This document shows, piece after piece, positions 51,360 to 60,387 of a stretch of DNA of 64,000 bases. The DNA is from Desulfovibrio sp. JC010 (lineage in GTDB: Bacteria; Desulfobacterota; Desulfovibrionia; Desulfovibrionales; Desulfovibrionaceae), in NCBI RefSeq assembly GCF_010470675.1, contig NZ_VOIQ01000003.1:186001-250000 (forward strand), given 5' to 3'. How positions within the stretch are numbered: the stretch's first letter is position 1; every line of letters begins with the position of its first letter. The position numbers and the translations under genes were made by a program. The notes under the pieces are model-generated. The model saw nothing but the letters and a program-made list of their open reading frames with translations. It was not told where the DNA came from and did no database searches.

Positions 51360-52258
51360 TGAAAGTTCTACTCATTGCTGAACAGCTGGACGGTGTTGTT
51401 TCCGGACGGGTGAACGAACTCTGCGTTTTTGCCGAGCAGTTGGGAGCGGAGCAGACCATGTTTGCGTCCGGGGACAGGGAGCAATTGCCCTCGGCTGAAG
51501 GGCGGTTATATTTTTTTGAATCAAACAGCTACGCACCGGATGTACACAAAGAGGCCATCCTCAAGGTTGTGGCCGAAGAACAGCCGGATATGGTCGTTTT
51601 TCTGCATTCCAGCTACGGCTGGGATCTTGCTCCGCGTGTGGCATGCGCCATGGAAGCGGATTGCGTTTCCGGGGTGGCCGGATTGCGGAACGGGAAGCTG
51701 GTCGTTCCGGTTTACAACGGTAAGTTGCAGCGGGAAGTCGAATTAGGTCAAGGCTGCACTGTCGTGACCCTTCAACCCGGAGCCTTTCCCGCCGGGAAGC
51801 AGCAGTGCGAGCCTTCCGAAATCATTACAGTGCATGTTGAAGCGCATAGCCGTTTTGAATTTCTCGGTTACGAAGACGGAGATGAAAGCTCTGTAGATCT
51901 CGGCAAGGCTGAGGTTGTTGTAGCTGCCGGAAGGGGGGTGCTGAATGATGATTCGCTCGCCCGTGTAAAAGAGTTGGCCGCAAAGCTTGGAGGCGAACAT
52001 GCGGCAACCCGTCCGCTGGTAGATGCGCAGGAGGTGGAGAACAGCCGCCAGATCGGCATAACCGGGCAGTCTATTCAGCCCGCGGTTTATATTGCCTGCG
52101 GTATTTCCGGGGCAGTGGAGCACTCTGCCGGAGCACGTTCTTCAAAGTATGTAATCGCAGTGAATACAGATCTGGACGCGCCCATCCGTGATCTGGCCGA
52201 TGTGCTGGTGGTGGCCGATGCAAATGAATTTCTCCCGCTTTTACTGGAAAAGATTTAA
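51359..52258 (+). CDS. etfA: Electron transfer flavoprotein alpha subunit
   Basis: 299 residues. The FAD-binding C-terminal half has VVAAGRGVLND, GGEHAATRPLVDAQ, QIGITGQSIQPAVYIACGISGA and IAVNTDLDAPIRDLADV, all typical. Coupled to etfB. The N-terminal half is shorter than in some homologues. Confidence 0.93.
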   Translation: MKVLLIAEQLDGVVSGRVNELCVFAEQLGAEQTMFASGDREQLPSAEGRLYFFESNSYAPDVHKEAILKVVAEEQPDMVVFLHSSYGWDLAPRVACAMEADCVSGVAGLRNGKLVVPVYNGKLQREVELGQGCTVVTLQPGAFPAGKQQCEPSEIITVHVEAHSRFEFLGYEDGDESSVDLGKAEVVVAAGRGVLNDDSLARVKELAAKLGGEHAATRPLVDAQEVENSRQIGITGQSIQPAVYIACGISGAVEHSAGARSSKYVIAVNTDLDAPIRDLADVLVVADANEFLPLLLEKI

Positions 52259-52295
52259 TGGATGTCCTGTTCCGGTCTAAAAAAGTGAGTTAACC

Positions 52296-53153
52296 ATGAT
52301 TCCCCATCTTGATTGTCAGGTCTGTTTATTGTCGCAAGGGCTTAAAATGGCCCGCATTGCCGCCCCTGATGAGCCGCAAAAACACGAACGGCTGCTGCAC
52401 GAGTGGGCTTCCCGGCTGCACACGCTGTCCATGGAACAGACCGTTCCGCACTGGGCGCAGAAACTTTATCCCCTTGGTTATGAAATCCTTGGCAACAGCG
52501 ATCCTTATGCTGAAATAAAGCGCGAAGCCAACCGTCAGGTTATGCAAGCCGTCCCGGCAGTTTCAGAAATTGTTAAAGCGTCTGACGATTCTTTACGCAC
52601 AGCCTTGAATGTGTCCATCATCGGCAACTATATCGATCACGGTCCGCCGGAAATGTTCGACTGGCAAGCCGCCCTGGGCAGTGAGAACGATACTTCGTTC
52701 ATGGACGGAGCCGTGCAGGAACTGGAGAAGCTGCTCAAGCCCGGAGCGCGTATGCTCATCCTCGGTGACAACGCCGGGGAAATCGCGCTGGATACCATCC
52801 TTGCCAGACAGTTGGTTGAGCGTGGAATTGACCTGACCTACGCCGTGCGCAGCGCGCCGATCCTCAATGATGCGCTTATGGAAGACGCTGAATTTGTGGG
52901 CATGGATAAAATATGCCGGACCATTCCTTCCGGCTGTACCACTTTTGGAACCGTACTGGAGCAGGCCTCCCCGGAACTTCTCAAGATTTACAACTCCGCC
53001 GATATCGTACTCTGTAAGGGGCAGGGCAATTTTGAGGCCCTTTACGAGCGTTCAAACCGTCCGGTATTTTTTGCTTTTAAAGCCAAATGCAGGGTTGTGG
53101 CTGATAAGCTTGAGTGCGCGCAGGGGAGTTCTGTTTTAATTTGTGAGGAGTAG
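52296..53153 (+). CDS. DUF89/ARMT1-like family protein
   Basis: 285 residues. An N-terminal CQVCLL, then NYIDHGPPE, GDNAGEIALDTILARQL, VRSAPILNDALMEDAE and CKGQGNFEALYE are the conserved metal and phosphate motifs of the DUF89 family. Members act as metal-dependent phosphatases on damaged or surplus sugar phosphates. Its place after the glycerol genes suggests a clean-up role, an inference. Confidence 0.85.
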   Translation: MIPHLDCQVCLLSQGLKMARIAAPDEPQKHERLLHEWASRLHTLSMEQTVPHWAQKLYPLGYEILGNSDPYAEIKREANRQVMQAVPAVSEIVKASDDSLRTALNVSIIGNYIDHGPPEMFDWQAALGSENDTSFMDGAVQELEKLLKPGARMLILGDNAGEIALDTILARQLVERGIDLTYAVRSAPILNDALMEDAEFVGMDKICRTIPSGCTTFGTVLEQASPELLKIYNSADIVLCKGQGNFEALYERSNRPVFFAFKAKCRVVADKLECAQGSSVLICEE

Positions 53154-53214
53154 CTTCCCTGTCCGCACTCAGCAGAATGAGTATTGCCAGAATCAGACAT
53201 GTTTTTTCATAAAC

Positions 53215-54426
53215 TTACCCTTCTGTTGCTTCAGTTCTGGCCTCTTGGAGGTCGTCCAGTGCAGTCAGTGCCCTTTTGGCTCTGGCTTTGTATTTTTTTA
53301 TGTGGGTCAGTTTCTGGAAATCATTTCTGGAAAGCTGCCATTGTTTAAGTTCCCAAAAGCAAAACCCTCTGTATAAGCGTGCTTCAGAATCCTTCGGGTT
53401 TTGTTTCAGGTAGAGTGAAAAGGCTCTTCTGGCGGCGTTGAATTTGCGCTGCTGATACAGCAGTTTGCCTTTGGTCATCAGCAGTTGCAGGGAAGACTTC
53501 TGCTGCGGATTGTTTTTCAGTGCCTGATCCACAAGCTTTAAAGCCTGCTGCGGTTTTCCGGCGCAGCTGTATAGCGAAACCAGCTCCTGAATCTGTTTAT
53601 TTGTGGGGTTTTTTCCGTACAATCCGTTCAGGATATCAGCGGCCTTGAGCGGAGCGTTAATGTACCTGTATAATTGAGCAAGTTGCCTGTTTTCCTGCTT
53701 TGTGGGAGAGCTGAAGCTGTAGCCCATTTCCAGAGCGGCGGCAGCGTCGACATATTTTTTGCGGTCCATTTCCACCTTGGCCAGCATTTTCCAGTATTCA
53801 GGTGTTTCAGGGTGTTTTTTCAGTAGTTTTTTCAGGCATCTGAGGGCCTTTTTTTGCTGTCCGGACAGCAAATAAGAATGGACAGCCAGTTTGATCCAAT
53901 CCTTTTGGGGATTTTGGGTTTCAGCCAAAAGGCGGGCTAGAATCCGGGCGGATTGCCTGTACTTTTCCCCTTCATAGTATGCGGCTCCGGCATGATAAAG
54001 CATTTGCGGATCTTTGGGCTTTGCAAGTTCGTATGTATTTTCAAACATCCGGGCCGCCTGCTCATATTTCTTTTGTTCATAAAGAAGCACCGCGCTGTTG
54101 CGGCAGAGCGACTGGTTGCCGGGACAGAGTGTATATCCCTCAAGAAAAGCGGCTAAGGCTCCTTTTTTGTTGCCTGAATCGTGTCTGGATCCGCCCAGCA
54201 TAATGAACACTTCAGCCGGGACTTTTTCTTTTGTGGTCCGGATATATTCACTGAGGGTTCTCTCAGCCCCCTGCATATTTCCTTCTTTTAAATCTGACTG
54301 GGCCTTGATCATGGCGTGTCTGGCCTGCGGCGGAAAGTTCTTCGCCCCGGCAAGGGGTGTGCAAAGCAGAATCAGGCAGGCGCAGAGAAATCCCGCCAGA
54401 GAAATGTTACGAACTGAGTGCATCAT
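53215..54426 (-). CDS. Secreted tetratricopeptide-repeat protein of the TonB operon
   Basis: 403 residues. Signal peptide (ISLAGFLCACLILLCTPLAGA) and about nine TPR units (for example AARMFENTYELAKPKDPQMLYHAGAAYYE). It is the last gene of the exbB-exbD-tonB operon and its start overlaps the tonB stop (ATGATG/TGA). TPR proteins are frequent partners of such DUF3450/ExbB/TonB sets; the role is thought to be outer-membrane uptake. Confidence 0.85.
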   Translation of the reverse strand: MMHSVRNISLAGFLCACLILLCTPLAGAKNFPPQARHAMIKAQSDLKEGNMQGAERTLSEYIRTTKEKVPAEVFIMLGGSRHDSGNKKGALAAFLEGYTLCPGNQSLCRNSAVLLYEQKKYEQAARMFENTYELAKPKDPQMLYHAGAAYYEGEKYRQSARILARLLAETQNPQKDWIKLAVHSYLLSGQQKKALRCLKKLLKKHPETPEYWKMLAKVEMDRKKYVDAAAALEMGYSFSSPTKQENRQLAQLYRYINAPLKAADILNGLYGKNPTNKQIQELVSLYSCAGKPQQALKLVDQALKNNPQQKSSLQLLMTKGKLLYQQRKFNAARRAFSLYLKQNPKDSEARLYRGFCFWELKQWQLSRNDFQKLTHIKKYKARAKRALTALDDLQEARTEATEG

Positions 54427-55076
54427 TGTGTCATCTCAAAGTTAAATGGAATCAAAACCCATGTGTCCACATCATTTCCGGCATAGCGTCCGGGCTTGAA
54501 ACGCCATCTTACGGCTGCACTCAAGGCGGCAGAATCGAATATCCCCACCGGAGAGGAAGAATGGATGGAAAGATTGTCTGGTTTGCCGTCCTTTTTGACC
54601 AACAGCCTGATCACAACGTTTCCTTCGGTTCTTGAACGTTTTGCAGCGTATGGATATTCCGGGGGGACACTGCGCAGCACCTGCGGAACATCGTCGACCT
54701 CATTGATATTAAAGCCCATGCTTCCCAGAGAGGCTGTAGGGATGTTGATGCCGTCGCTGAGGGACGGATGGATGTCCGCAGCAAAGGCGGGAATCCTCAT
54801 CTGCATGACCGGGGCCTGCTGTTTGGATGTTGGGTTTGCGGTAAATTTTAAATCCAGATCCTTGGGCGGTTCCGGTTCATCCTGCAGCCTCTCCTTTTTT
54901 TCTTCGACGATCTGATCCGGTTCCGGGGCAGCCAGCCGGATGGCTCCCTCAATGAGCGGAGATGTTTTGGGTTCCTCAATCTCAGTCAGACAGACCATGC
55001 CCAGACTTACTCCTCCAGCCATGCATAGAGCGAGAAGCAGGCAAAGAGAATATTCACCGGCAGCACGGGGGCTCAT
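54423..55076 (-). CDS. tonB: TonB-family energy transducer
   Basis: 217 residues. One N-terminal membrane anchor (EYSLCLLLALCMAGGVSLGM), a proline- and charge-rich linker, and a C-terminal TonB domain (PPEYPYAAKRSRTEGNVVIRLLVKKDGK split at 140-168, then SSPVGIFDSAALSAAVRWRFKPG). ATG 55076 overlaps the exbD stop (ATGA) and is preferred to a start at 55127. It transmits inner-membrane energy to outer-membrane receptors. Confidence 0.88.
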   Translation of the reverse strand: MSPRAAGEYSLCLLLALCMAGGVSLGMVCLTEIEEPKTSPLIEGAIRLAAPEPDQIVEEKKERLQDEPEPPKDLDLKFTANPTSKQQAPVMQMRIPAFAADIHPSLSDGINIPTASLGSMGFNINEVDDVPQVLRSVPPEYPYAAKRSRTEGNVVIRLLVKKDGKPDNLSIHSSSPVGIFDSAALSAAVRWRFKPGRYAGNDVDTWVLIPFNFEMTQ

Positions 55077-55486
55077 TGCGGTTTCCTTGCTGCAACGCTG
55101 ACAGCTTTCACCCCGGCCAGGCGGCATTGATCCAGCACCTGAACCAATGTGCCGGTGTGGCTGGATTTATCCGCAACAACAACGGCGGAACCTTCGGGGG
55201 TTTCGGCTAGAAATCTTTCCATGTAGGCCCGCACAGAGCGGATATCCAGTGAGCGGCCTTCGACAAATACCCGCCCCTGAGCGGTAAGTCCGAGGATCAC
55301 GCTCGCTTTCGCCCTGGTCTCGGCGGACTGGGCGGAAGGGCGTTCCACTTCCACTCCGGCTTCGCGTACAAAGCTGGTGGTTACAATGAAAAAAATCAAA
55401 AGAATAAAGACCATATCAATCAGCGGGGTCATATTTATTTCAGATGTACCGCTGCGTAATTTTCTTCTTTGGCGTATATTTTTCAT
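55073..55486 (-). CDS. exbD: ExbD/TolR biopolymer transport protein
   Basis: 137 residues. The single membrane segment with the key Asp, INMTPLIDMVFILLIFFIV, follows a basic start. The proton-carrying Asp is in TPLID. ATG 55486 has AGAGGA overlapping the exbB stop. Partner of ExbB. Confidence 0.9.
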   Translation of the reverse strand: MKNIRQRRKLRSGTSEINMTPLIDMVFILLIFFIVTTSFVREAGVEVERPSAQSAETRAKASVILGLTAQGRVFVEGRSLDIRSVRAYMERFLAETPEGSAVVVADKSSHTGTLVQVLDQCRLAGVKAVSVAARKPQ

Positions 55487-55490
55487 CCGG

Positions 55491-56057
55491 CTATTCCTCT
55501 GAAGTTGTTCCGTGTTGCAGGCCGATGCAGAAAAGTTCAATCCGTTTACTGAGTTTGTCGGCCCTGCTGTAGAGAATCGCCCCGAAAAGCATTCCGGGCA
55601 CAGCTGCGATCAGCCCGCTCTGGGTGGTGATCAGGGCTTCGGAGATACCCGAAGCAAGAGCTCTGGCATTACCGGTGCCGGATATGGCGATGACGTCAAA
55701 TGTTGAGATCATGCCTGTCACTGTGCCGAGCAGCCCCAGCAGCGGAGCAAGGGCCGCAAGAACCATGATGGTGCGGATGTGACGCATGGCTTTGGCCTGC
55801 TGGACGGACTGAATTGAATCCAGAGTTTTCCTGTTCAATTCTGCATTGCTGCTGTGCCGGAATTGGTATTGGCTATGGATTTCCCGTTGCCATCCGGTGT
55901 GTCCCGCTGTGTGCTCACTCTTTTTGACCAACAGGAAATAGCGGGTTTTAATGAAGATCAATGTCCACATGATGATAGAGAGCAGAAAAATCGGAACGAT
56001 GATTTCCCCGCCGTTTTGAATGTGGAAGAACCATTTTTCCAGAAGATTATGCAGCAT
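55491..56057 (-). CDS. exbB: ExbB/MotA/TolQ proton channel protein (short)
   Basis: 188 residues. Membrane segments near residues 17-35, 95-115 and 135-165. The MotA/ExbB core LAALAPLLGLLGTVTGMISTFDVIAISGTGNARALASGISEALITTQSGL is typical. Its start overlaps the preceding gene by 11 nt. Confidence 0.9.
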   Translation of the reverse strand: MLHNLLEKWFFHIQNGGEIIVPIFLLSIIMWTLIFIKTRYFLLVKKSEHTAGHTGWQREIHSQYQFRHSSNAELNRKTLDSIQSVQQAKAMRHIRTIMVLAALAPLLGLLGTVTGMISTFDVIAISGTGNARALASGISEALITTQSGLIAAVPGMLFGAILYSRADKLSKRIELFCIGLQHGTTSEE

Positions 56058-57474
56058 CTCCGTACACCGTACCCTTTCCTGTCGCGGGATTTTTCTTCAT
56101 CAGGGCCACAGCGATTGTGGCACCTTTCTCTTCCATGTCGCCCACAATTTTATCTACCCTGCGATCGAGGATGTGGTGCAGGAGCATAATCGGTACAGCA
56201 ACGGCCAGACCCAGCTGGGTTGTGACCAATGCTTCGGAGATGCCGCCGGACATCATGCGCGGATCACCGGTTCCGTATATGGTGATGATCTGAAAGGTAT
56301 TGATCATGCCTGTGACCGTTCCCAGCAACCCCAGAAGCGGGGCCACTGCAGCCAGAACATTTAGGGTCGGCAGGAATCTTTCAAGAAGAGGGAGTTCTTT
56401 AAGCAGTCCCTCCTGAAATGCGTTTTCGAGGATTTCCTTACTTGTGCCGGCATATTTCAGGGTGTGGCTAATAACCCGGCAGGTGGGAAAGCTGGATTTC
56501 TGCAGGCAGAATTCCCGGCATTCCGAGCATTTTCCACTGGAAACCATTTCAATTATCCGGCCCATGTTCTTGCCGGAATTGGCCCTGATTCGGCTCAGGG
56601 AGATGAATCGTTCGATAATGATCAGCGCGGCAATCAATCCCACAAGGAGGATCGGCCAGACAAGTATGCCTCCGGCGGACAGCCATTCCGTGAAACTCTT
56701 CTGGGTCTGGGCGATCCGTTGCAGGGCGGCTCCGTTGGAGATGTCCACGGGGAACAGGTTGCTTTTGCCGTCAAAGAAATCATTGATGGTCCGGGAGAGC
56801 ATCCAGCCCGGTTCCCCGGCAACAGCGGTAAGTCCGGCACCGCCTAAATCAGGCCGCAGAAAACCGAGTTCTCCGTCAGGGGTCCTGAACACAGTGGTAA
56901 ATGTGCCGATACGGATGGTTTCGCCGTTCCTGCTCTGTCCGTCTTTTGCGGTGAATTCAGTTGTTTTGTGGAGGATCTCCCCGCCTGTGTGCATTTCATG
57001 GAGATAAAGATTCAAGAGCTGTTTTATGCTCTCCATTCCCGGAAATCTGTTGGGCTTAAGGATTGCCTCAAGCACAGGCAAACGTTCGGGATGATCCGGC
57101 GTGGTCAGGCTTTCGTTGAAATAATCCCTGGCCTGTTTGGCAGAGGTACGGATTGCGCCGTCAATGGTTTTCAGTTCGTGAGCCTGTTCAGCCAGCTCTT
57201 CCTTAAGCTTCTTTTCTTCTGCCAGCAGGGCTTCGTATTGTGTTTTCAGGGTTCCGAGTGTTTCCTTTTTTCCGGCAATGGATTTTTTCAGTGCGGCAGC
57301 TTCCTGTGTGATTGCTATTTTTTGTTCGGTGATGATCAGTTCTGTCTGTCTGGCTTCCTGTTTCGCTGCCTGCAGATTATCAGTATCAATCCGGGGTTTT
57401 GTATTTGTGTTTGCCGCCTGAGCCGAAGTGACCAGAATCAGGATGGCAAGCAGTGCAAGGATATATTTTTTCAT
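56047..57474 (-). CDS. MotA/TolQ/ExbB channel protein with N-terminal coiled coil
   Basis: 475 residues. Signal peptide (LALLAILILVTSAQA), a long coiled coil (residues 40-105), a periplasmic domain, then a MotA/ExbB domain (residues 265-455) with LAAVAPLLGLLGTVTGMINTF. Two-channel operons with a long and a short ExbB are usual beside DUF3450. Last segment overlaps the short exbB start. Confidence 0.88.
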   Translation of the reverse strand: MKKYILALLAILILVTSAQAANTNTKPRIDTDNLQAAKQEARQTELIITEQKIAITQEAAALKKSIAGKKETLGTLKTQYEALLAEEKKLKEELAEQAHELKTIDGAIRTSAKQARDYFNESLTTPDHPERLPVLEAILKPNRFPGMESIKQLLNLYLHEMHTGGEILHKTTEFTAKDGQSRNGETIRIGTFTTVFRTPDGELGFLRPDLGGAGLTAVAGEPGWMLSRTINDFFDGKSNLFPVDISNGAALQRIAQTQKSFTEWLSAGGILVWPILLVGLIAALIIIERFISLSRIRANSGKNMGRIIEMVSSGKCSECREFCLQKSSFPTCRVISHTLKYAGTSKEILENAFQEGLLKELPLLERFLPTLNVLAAVAPLLGLLGTVTGMINTFQIITIYGTGDPRMMSGGISEALVTTQLGLAVAVPIMLLHHILDRRVDKIVGDMEEKGATIAVALMKKNPATGKGTVYGDAA

Positions 57475-57487
57475 TGGATTTTCCCTG

Positions 57488-58249
57488 TCATATTTTGTCG
57501 GCCGGTTGCGTGATGGGCAGGGAGATCAGTTCCACTGCCCGCTTGCGCGAGGCCATGTCTTTTGCTTTCTGGATATCTCTGGAAAATTCGGTATTTACAG
57601 GCACCCATGTTTTGCCGTGGCGGTCCCAGTAGCCGGAGGATTTGCCGTCTTCGGTCTGGTAATAGAGTGCCGTCCTGCCAAGCCGGAAAACAGAGACCGT
57701 GGTCGGAATCCCGCTCAATTCGATCTGCTCTGAAGCGGTTTCCACATTGCGTCCGTATTCTGTCTCAACCTGCAGGGCTTCGAAAATCCGGCGCAGTTTT
57801 TCGCTGAGTTCCAGATGGTAGTCGTCAAGGGAGTCCCGCAGAAAAGCGATGCGCTGCGTCCTTTCCTTATTCAGAAAAGGAAGGTCGGCATTGACCTGTT
57901 CTTCCAGCTTATCGACAATTGTTTCCAGAAAAGGTTCAAGTTCCATGCGTATTTTTTGTGCTTCAGCTTTGCGGCGTTTTAATTCCGCAATGGTTTTCTG
58001 CTGCCTTTTTATATAGCGTTGATACTTTTTGTTCTGAAAACTCATCCAGTCATCAAGCATCTTCATGTTGGTGATTTCAGCGGCAAGCTCTCTCTTGATG
58101 TCGTCCCATTTTTGATATTTTTCAGATGCAGCGGCTTCTGTTTTCAGTGCCTTTACTGCTTTTTCATAGGTGGGCTGTGATGCTGCTCCGCACACATTGG
58201 CGGTCATCGCGATCGTCAGAAGTGCCCCAAGCGTTATTGATTTAAGCAT
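57488..58249 (-). CDS. DUF3450 periplasmic coiled-coil protein
   Basis: 253 residues. Signal peptide (SITLGALLTIAMTANVCGA), long coiled coil (residues 30-130), then the DUF3450 end (IELSGIPTTVSVFRLGRTALYYQT, SGYWDR). Known to head ExbB/ExbD/TonB operons, and does so here; it is 13 bp from the next gene. Confidence 0.88.
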   Translation of the reverse strand: MLKSITLGALLTIAMTANVCGAASQPTYEKAVKALKTEAAASEKYQKWDDIKRELAAEITNMKMLDDWMSFQNKKYQRYIKRQQKTIAELKRRKAEAQKIRMELEPFLETIVDKLEEQVNADLPFLNKERTQRIAFLRDSLDDYHLELSEKLRRIFEALQVETEYGRNVETASEQIELSGIPTTVSVFRLGRTALYYQTEDGKSSGYWDRHGKTWVPVNTEFSRDIQKAKDMASRKRAVELISLPITQPADKI

Positions 58250-58909
58250 GGAAAACTCATATTTCGGGTTAAATGATTTTGAGTGTGAAATTCTTTATCA
58301 ATTCAAAAATAAAGATACCAATCGCAGCCTTTAATCATAATGTCGGGAGTAATGCATTCAGATAAGAAGCTGACGGCATCCACCCTTTTAGGCAGGAGTG
58401 TTGTTAATTTCTGCTCTTTGAAGAATTTAAAATGCTCCATAATGAATTTTTTATTGGAGGGGCGGCCCAGATTTATCAAAAAAGGCTGGTAAAAAATATG
58501 AAAGTACAGCCTCACAATGTGTTGGTGCATTGCGGGGCTTCATTTGTTTAGCAGAGAAGTGAGCTGACTCGTGCGTACAATCCGCTCAGGACTACATTTA
58601 AATATGCTGCAACTAAAGTTGCTTCTGCAACAAAAGTTGCAAAAGGCTTCTTTGCGCAACAAAAGTAGCTCCCCCACCTGTCTTTAAAAAATCTGTCAAC
58701 AAAAGTTGCAGAATAGTCTCCGTTCAAGCCTGAGCAGATTCCTGCCGTCAGTATTCCTTTGGCGTGTTTTTAGTAAAGCTAATAGTCCTAAGTGGTTTAA
58801 ATAAATTGACAATATTATTGTAGGCTTCCTGGTCGAATCTTCAGTCATGCTTTGGCACGTTCCTTTCAGTAAGGGACTGAACTTATTCGCTTCAGGAGGT
58901 TTACATATA
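58250..58909. other. Long gene-free stretch with a cluster of palindromic sites
   Basis: 660 bp between divergent operons. It has a hairpin (GCCTCACAATG / CATTGCGGGGC, 58509-58538) that resembles the terminator at 26921, and four GCAACNAAAGTTGC-type sites (58609-58709). No gene is convincing. Confidence 0.5.
58609..58709. promoter_or_regulatory. Four copies of a 14-bp palindrome GCAACNAAAGTTGC
   Basis: Copies at 58609-58622 (GCAACTAAAGTTGC), 58627-58640 (GCAACAAAAGTTGC), 58656-58669 (one mismatch) and 58696-58709 (one mismatch), 18, 29 and 40 bp apart. About 200 bp before the CBS-ACT gene. Looks like a multi-site operator. Confidence 0.6.
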
Positions 58910-59563
58910 ATGTACGTCGGGCTCAAAATGCTGAAAGACTTCATGCCGCAATCACCGGATACGCTGGCTGAAGATGCTTCCATCCTTATGGATGACAATA
59001 TGCTGTGGATGCTGCTCATCGTGGAGGGCGGCAGACTGGTCGGTTATGTGCGCAAGGAAGATATAAGTGCTGCAATGCCTTCCTCTATGACCGGACTGGA
59101 TAAGCACGAAATTAATTATCTGCTCTCCAAGTTGACCTTGAAAAAGATCATGCGCACAGACATCACTACTGTCAGCCCCGAAACTGAAATCGAGGAAGCA
59201 GCGGTGATCATGCGCCGCAAGAATCTGGCGGGTCTCGCAGTGGTGGACGCTGAAAGCAATCTTCTGGGCTACATCAACCGCAATGTTATTCTCGACGTGC
59301 TGGCCGAGGAAATGGGTTTTGCAGAAGGGGGGTCCCGCATAGTTTTTGAAGTAGAGGACCGTCCCGGCGTGCTCAAGCATGTTTCCAGCCTCATCGACGA
59401 CCTTGGCTATTCCATTATCTCTACAGGTACCTTCAATCATGATGACCGCAGAATGGTCGTTATTCGGGTAAATGCCGATAATCCCTCTTCCGTTGCCGCT
59501 GCCCTGCAGAAGAACGGATACGATGTAGTTGGTCCGGAGGATTTCAGGGATGAATGGCAGTAG
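58910..59563 (+). CDS. CBS-pair and ACT domain protein
   Basis: 217 residues. Two CBS motifs (FMPQSPDTLAEDASILM at the start, and IMRTDITTVSPETEIEEAAVIM at about 80-100) and a C-terminal ACT domain (VFEVEDRPGVLKHVSSLIDD). ACT domains bind amino acids and CBS pairs bind adenosyl compounds, so this is a likely sensor for the liv operon that follows. ATG 58910 has a perfect AGGAGG ten bases upstream. The livG start overlaps its end. Confidence 0.88.
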   Translation: MYVGLKMLKDFMPQSPDTLAEDASILMDDNMLWMLLIVEGGRLVGYVRKEDISAAMPSSMTGLDKHEINYLLSKLTLKKIMRTDITTVSPETEIEEAAVIMRRKNLAGLAVVDAESNLLGYINRNVILDVLAEEMGFAEGGSRIVFEVEDRPGVLKHVSSLIDDLGYSIISTGTFNHDDRRMVVIRVNADNPSSVAAALQKNGYDVVGPEDFRDEWQ

Positions 59564-60386
59564 TCCTTTTTTCAAACCGGATTGTGACCCGGTCCCCATG
59601 GGTGAGCCGCTGCTTGAGGTTAAGGATGTCACTTTGACATTCAAAGGCGTTGCCGCTCTTTCAAGGGTAAATTGCGGCGTGCGCAAAGGCAGCATCACTT
59701 CACTCATCGGCCCCAACGGTGCAGGCAAGACCAGCATGCTCAATTGTATTTCCGGGCGTTACTTTCCCGACACCGGTTCCATCACCCTTAAAGGGGATGA
59801 GATGCTTGGTACGCCAGCCAACAAGCGTACCCATTTCGGCATGGCCCGTACTTTTCAGAACATCGCCCTGTTTCGGGGGCTTTCCGTACTGGATAACCTG
59901 ATGGTGGGGCGTCATTCGCGTATTAACTATGGAATTTTGTCCTCACTTCTTTACTTCGGCAAAGCCCGCCGGGAAGAGTCCGCACACAGGCAGAGGGTGG
60001 AGGAGATCATCGATTTTCTCGGACTTTCCCCTTACCGCCACCAGACTGCCGGACATCTGCCCTACGGGGTCCAGAAGAAGGTGGAACTGGGCCGCGCGCT
60101 GGCTGCGGAACCTGAATTGCTCCTTCTCGACGAACCCATGGCGGGCATGAACCTAGAAGAAACCGAAGATATGGCCCGCTACATCCTCGATATCAACGAG
60201 GAGTGGGGCATTTCAGTCTTTCTGGTGGAGCACGATATGGGGGTGGTTATGGATATTTCCGATCATGTGGTGGTGCTCGATTTCGGCCGCATCCTCGCTT
60301 GTGGAACTCCCGCTGAAGTGCAGCAGAACAAGAAAGTTATCAGTGCCTACCTCGGAGACGAGGGCGGGCTTTATCAAGGAAGGTAA
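59550..60386 (+). CDS. livG: Branched-chain amino-acid-type ABC transporter ATP-binding protein (LivG)
   Basis: 278 residues. Walker A GPNGAGKT, a signature region LPYGVQKKVELGRAL, Walker B LLLLDEPMAG and the long livG insert (FPDTGSITLKG ... RTFQNIALFRGLSVLDN). Overlaps the CBS-ACT gene by 14 nt. Works with the permeases encoded at 62286 and 63175. Confidence 0.92.
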   Translation: MNGSSPFFKPDCDPVPMGEPLLEVKDVTLTFKGVAALSRVNCGVRKGSITSLIGPNGAGKTSMLNCISGRYFPDTGSITLKGDEMLGTPANKRTHFGMARTFQNIALFRGLSVLDNLMVGRHSRINYGILSSLLYFGKARREESAHRQRVEEIIDFLGLSPYRHQTAGHLPYGVQKKVELGRALAAEPELLLLDEPMAGMNLEETEDMARYILDINEEWGISVFLVEHDMGVVMDISDHVVVLDFGRILACGTPAEVQQNKKVISAYLGDEGGLYQGR

Positions 60387-60387
60387 A

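Noticed and set aside
58303-58530. 75-codon reverse frame in the 58-kb intergenic region
   Set aside because: No ribosome-binding site, no recognisable protein pattern, and it overlaps a hairpin; not enough to call a gene.
58806-58834. Promoter TTGACA at 58806 for the CBS-ACT gene
   Set aside because: No acceptable -10 box at 16-19 bp spacing.
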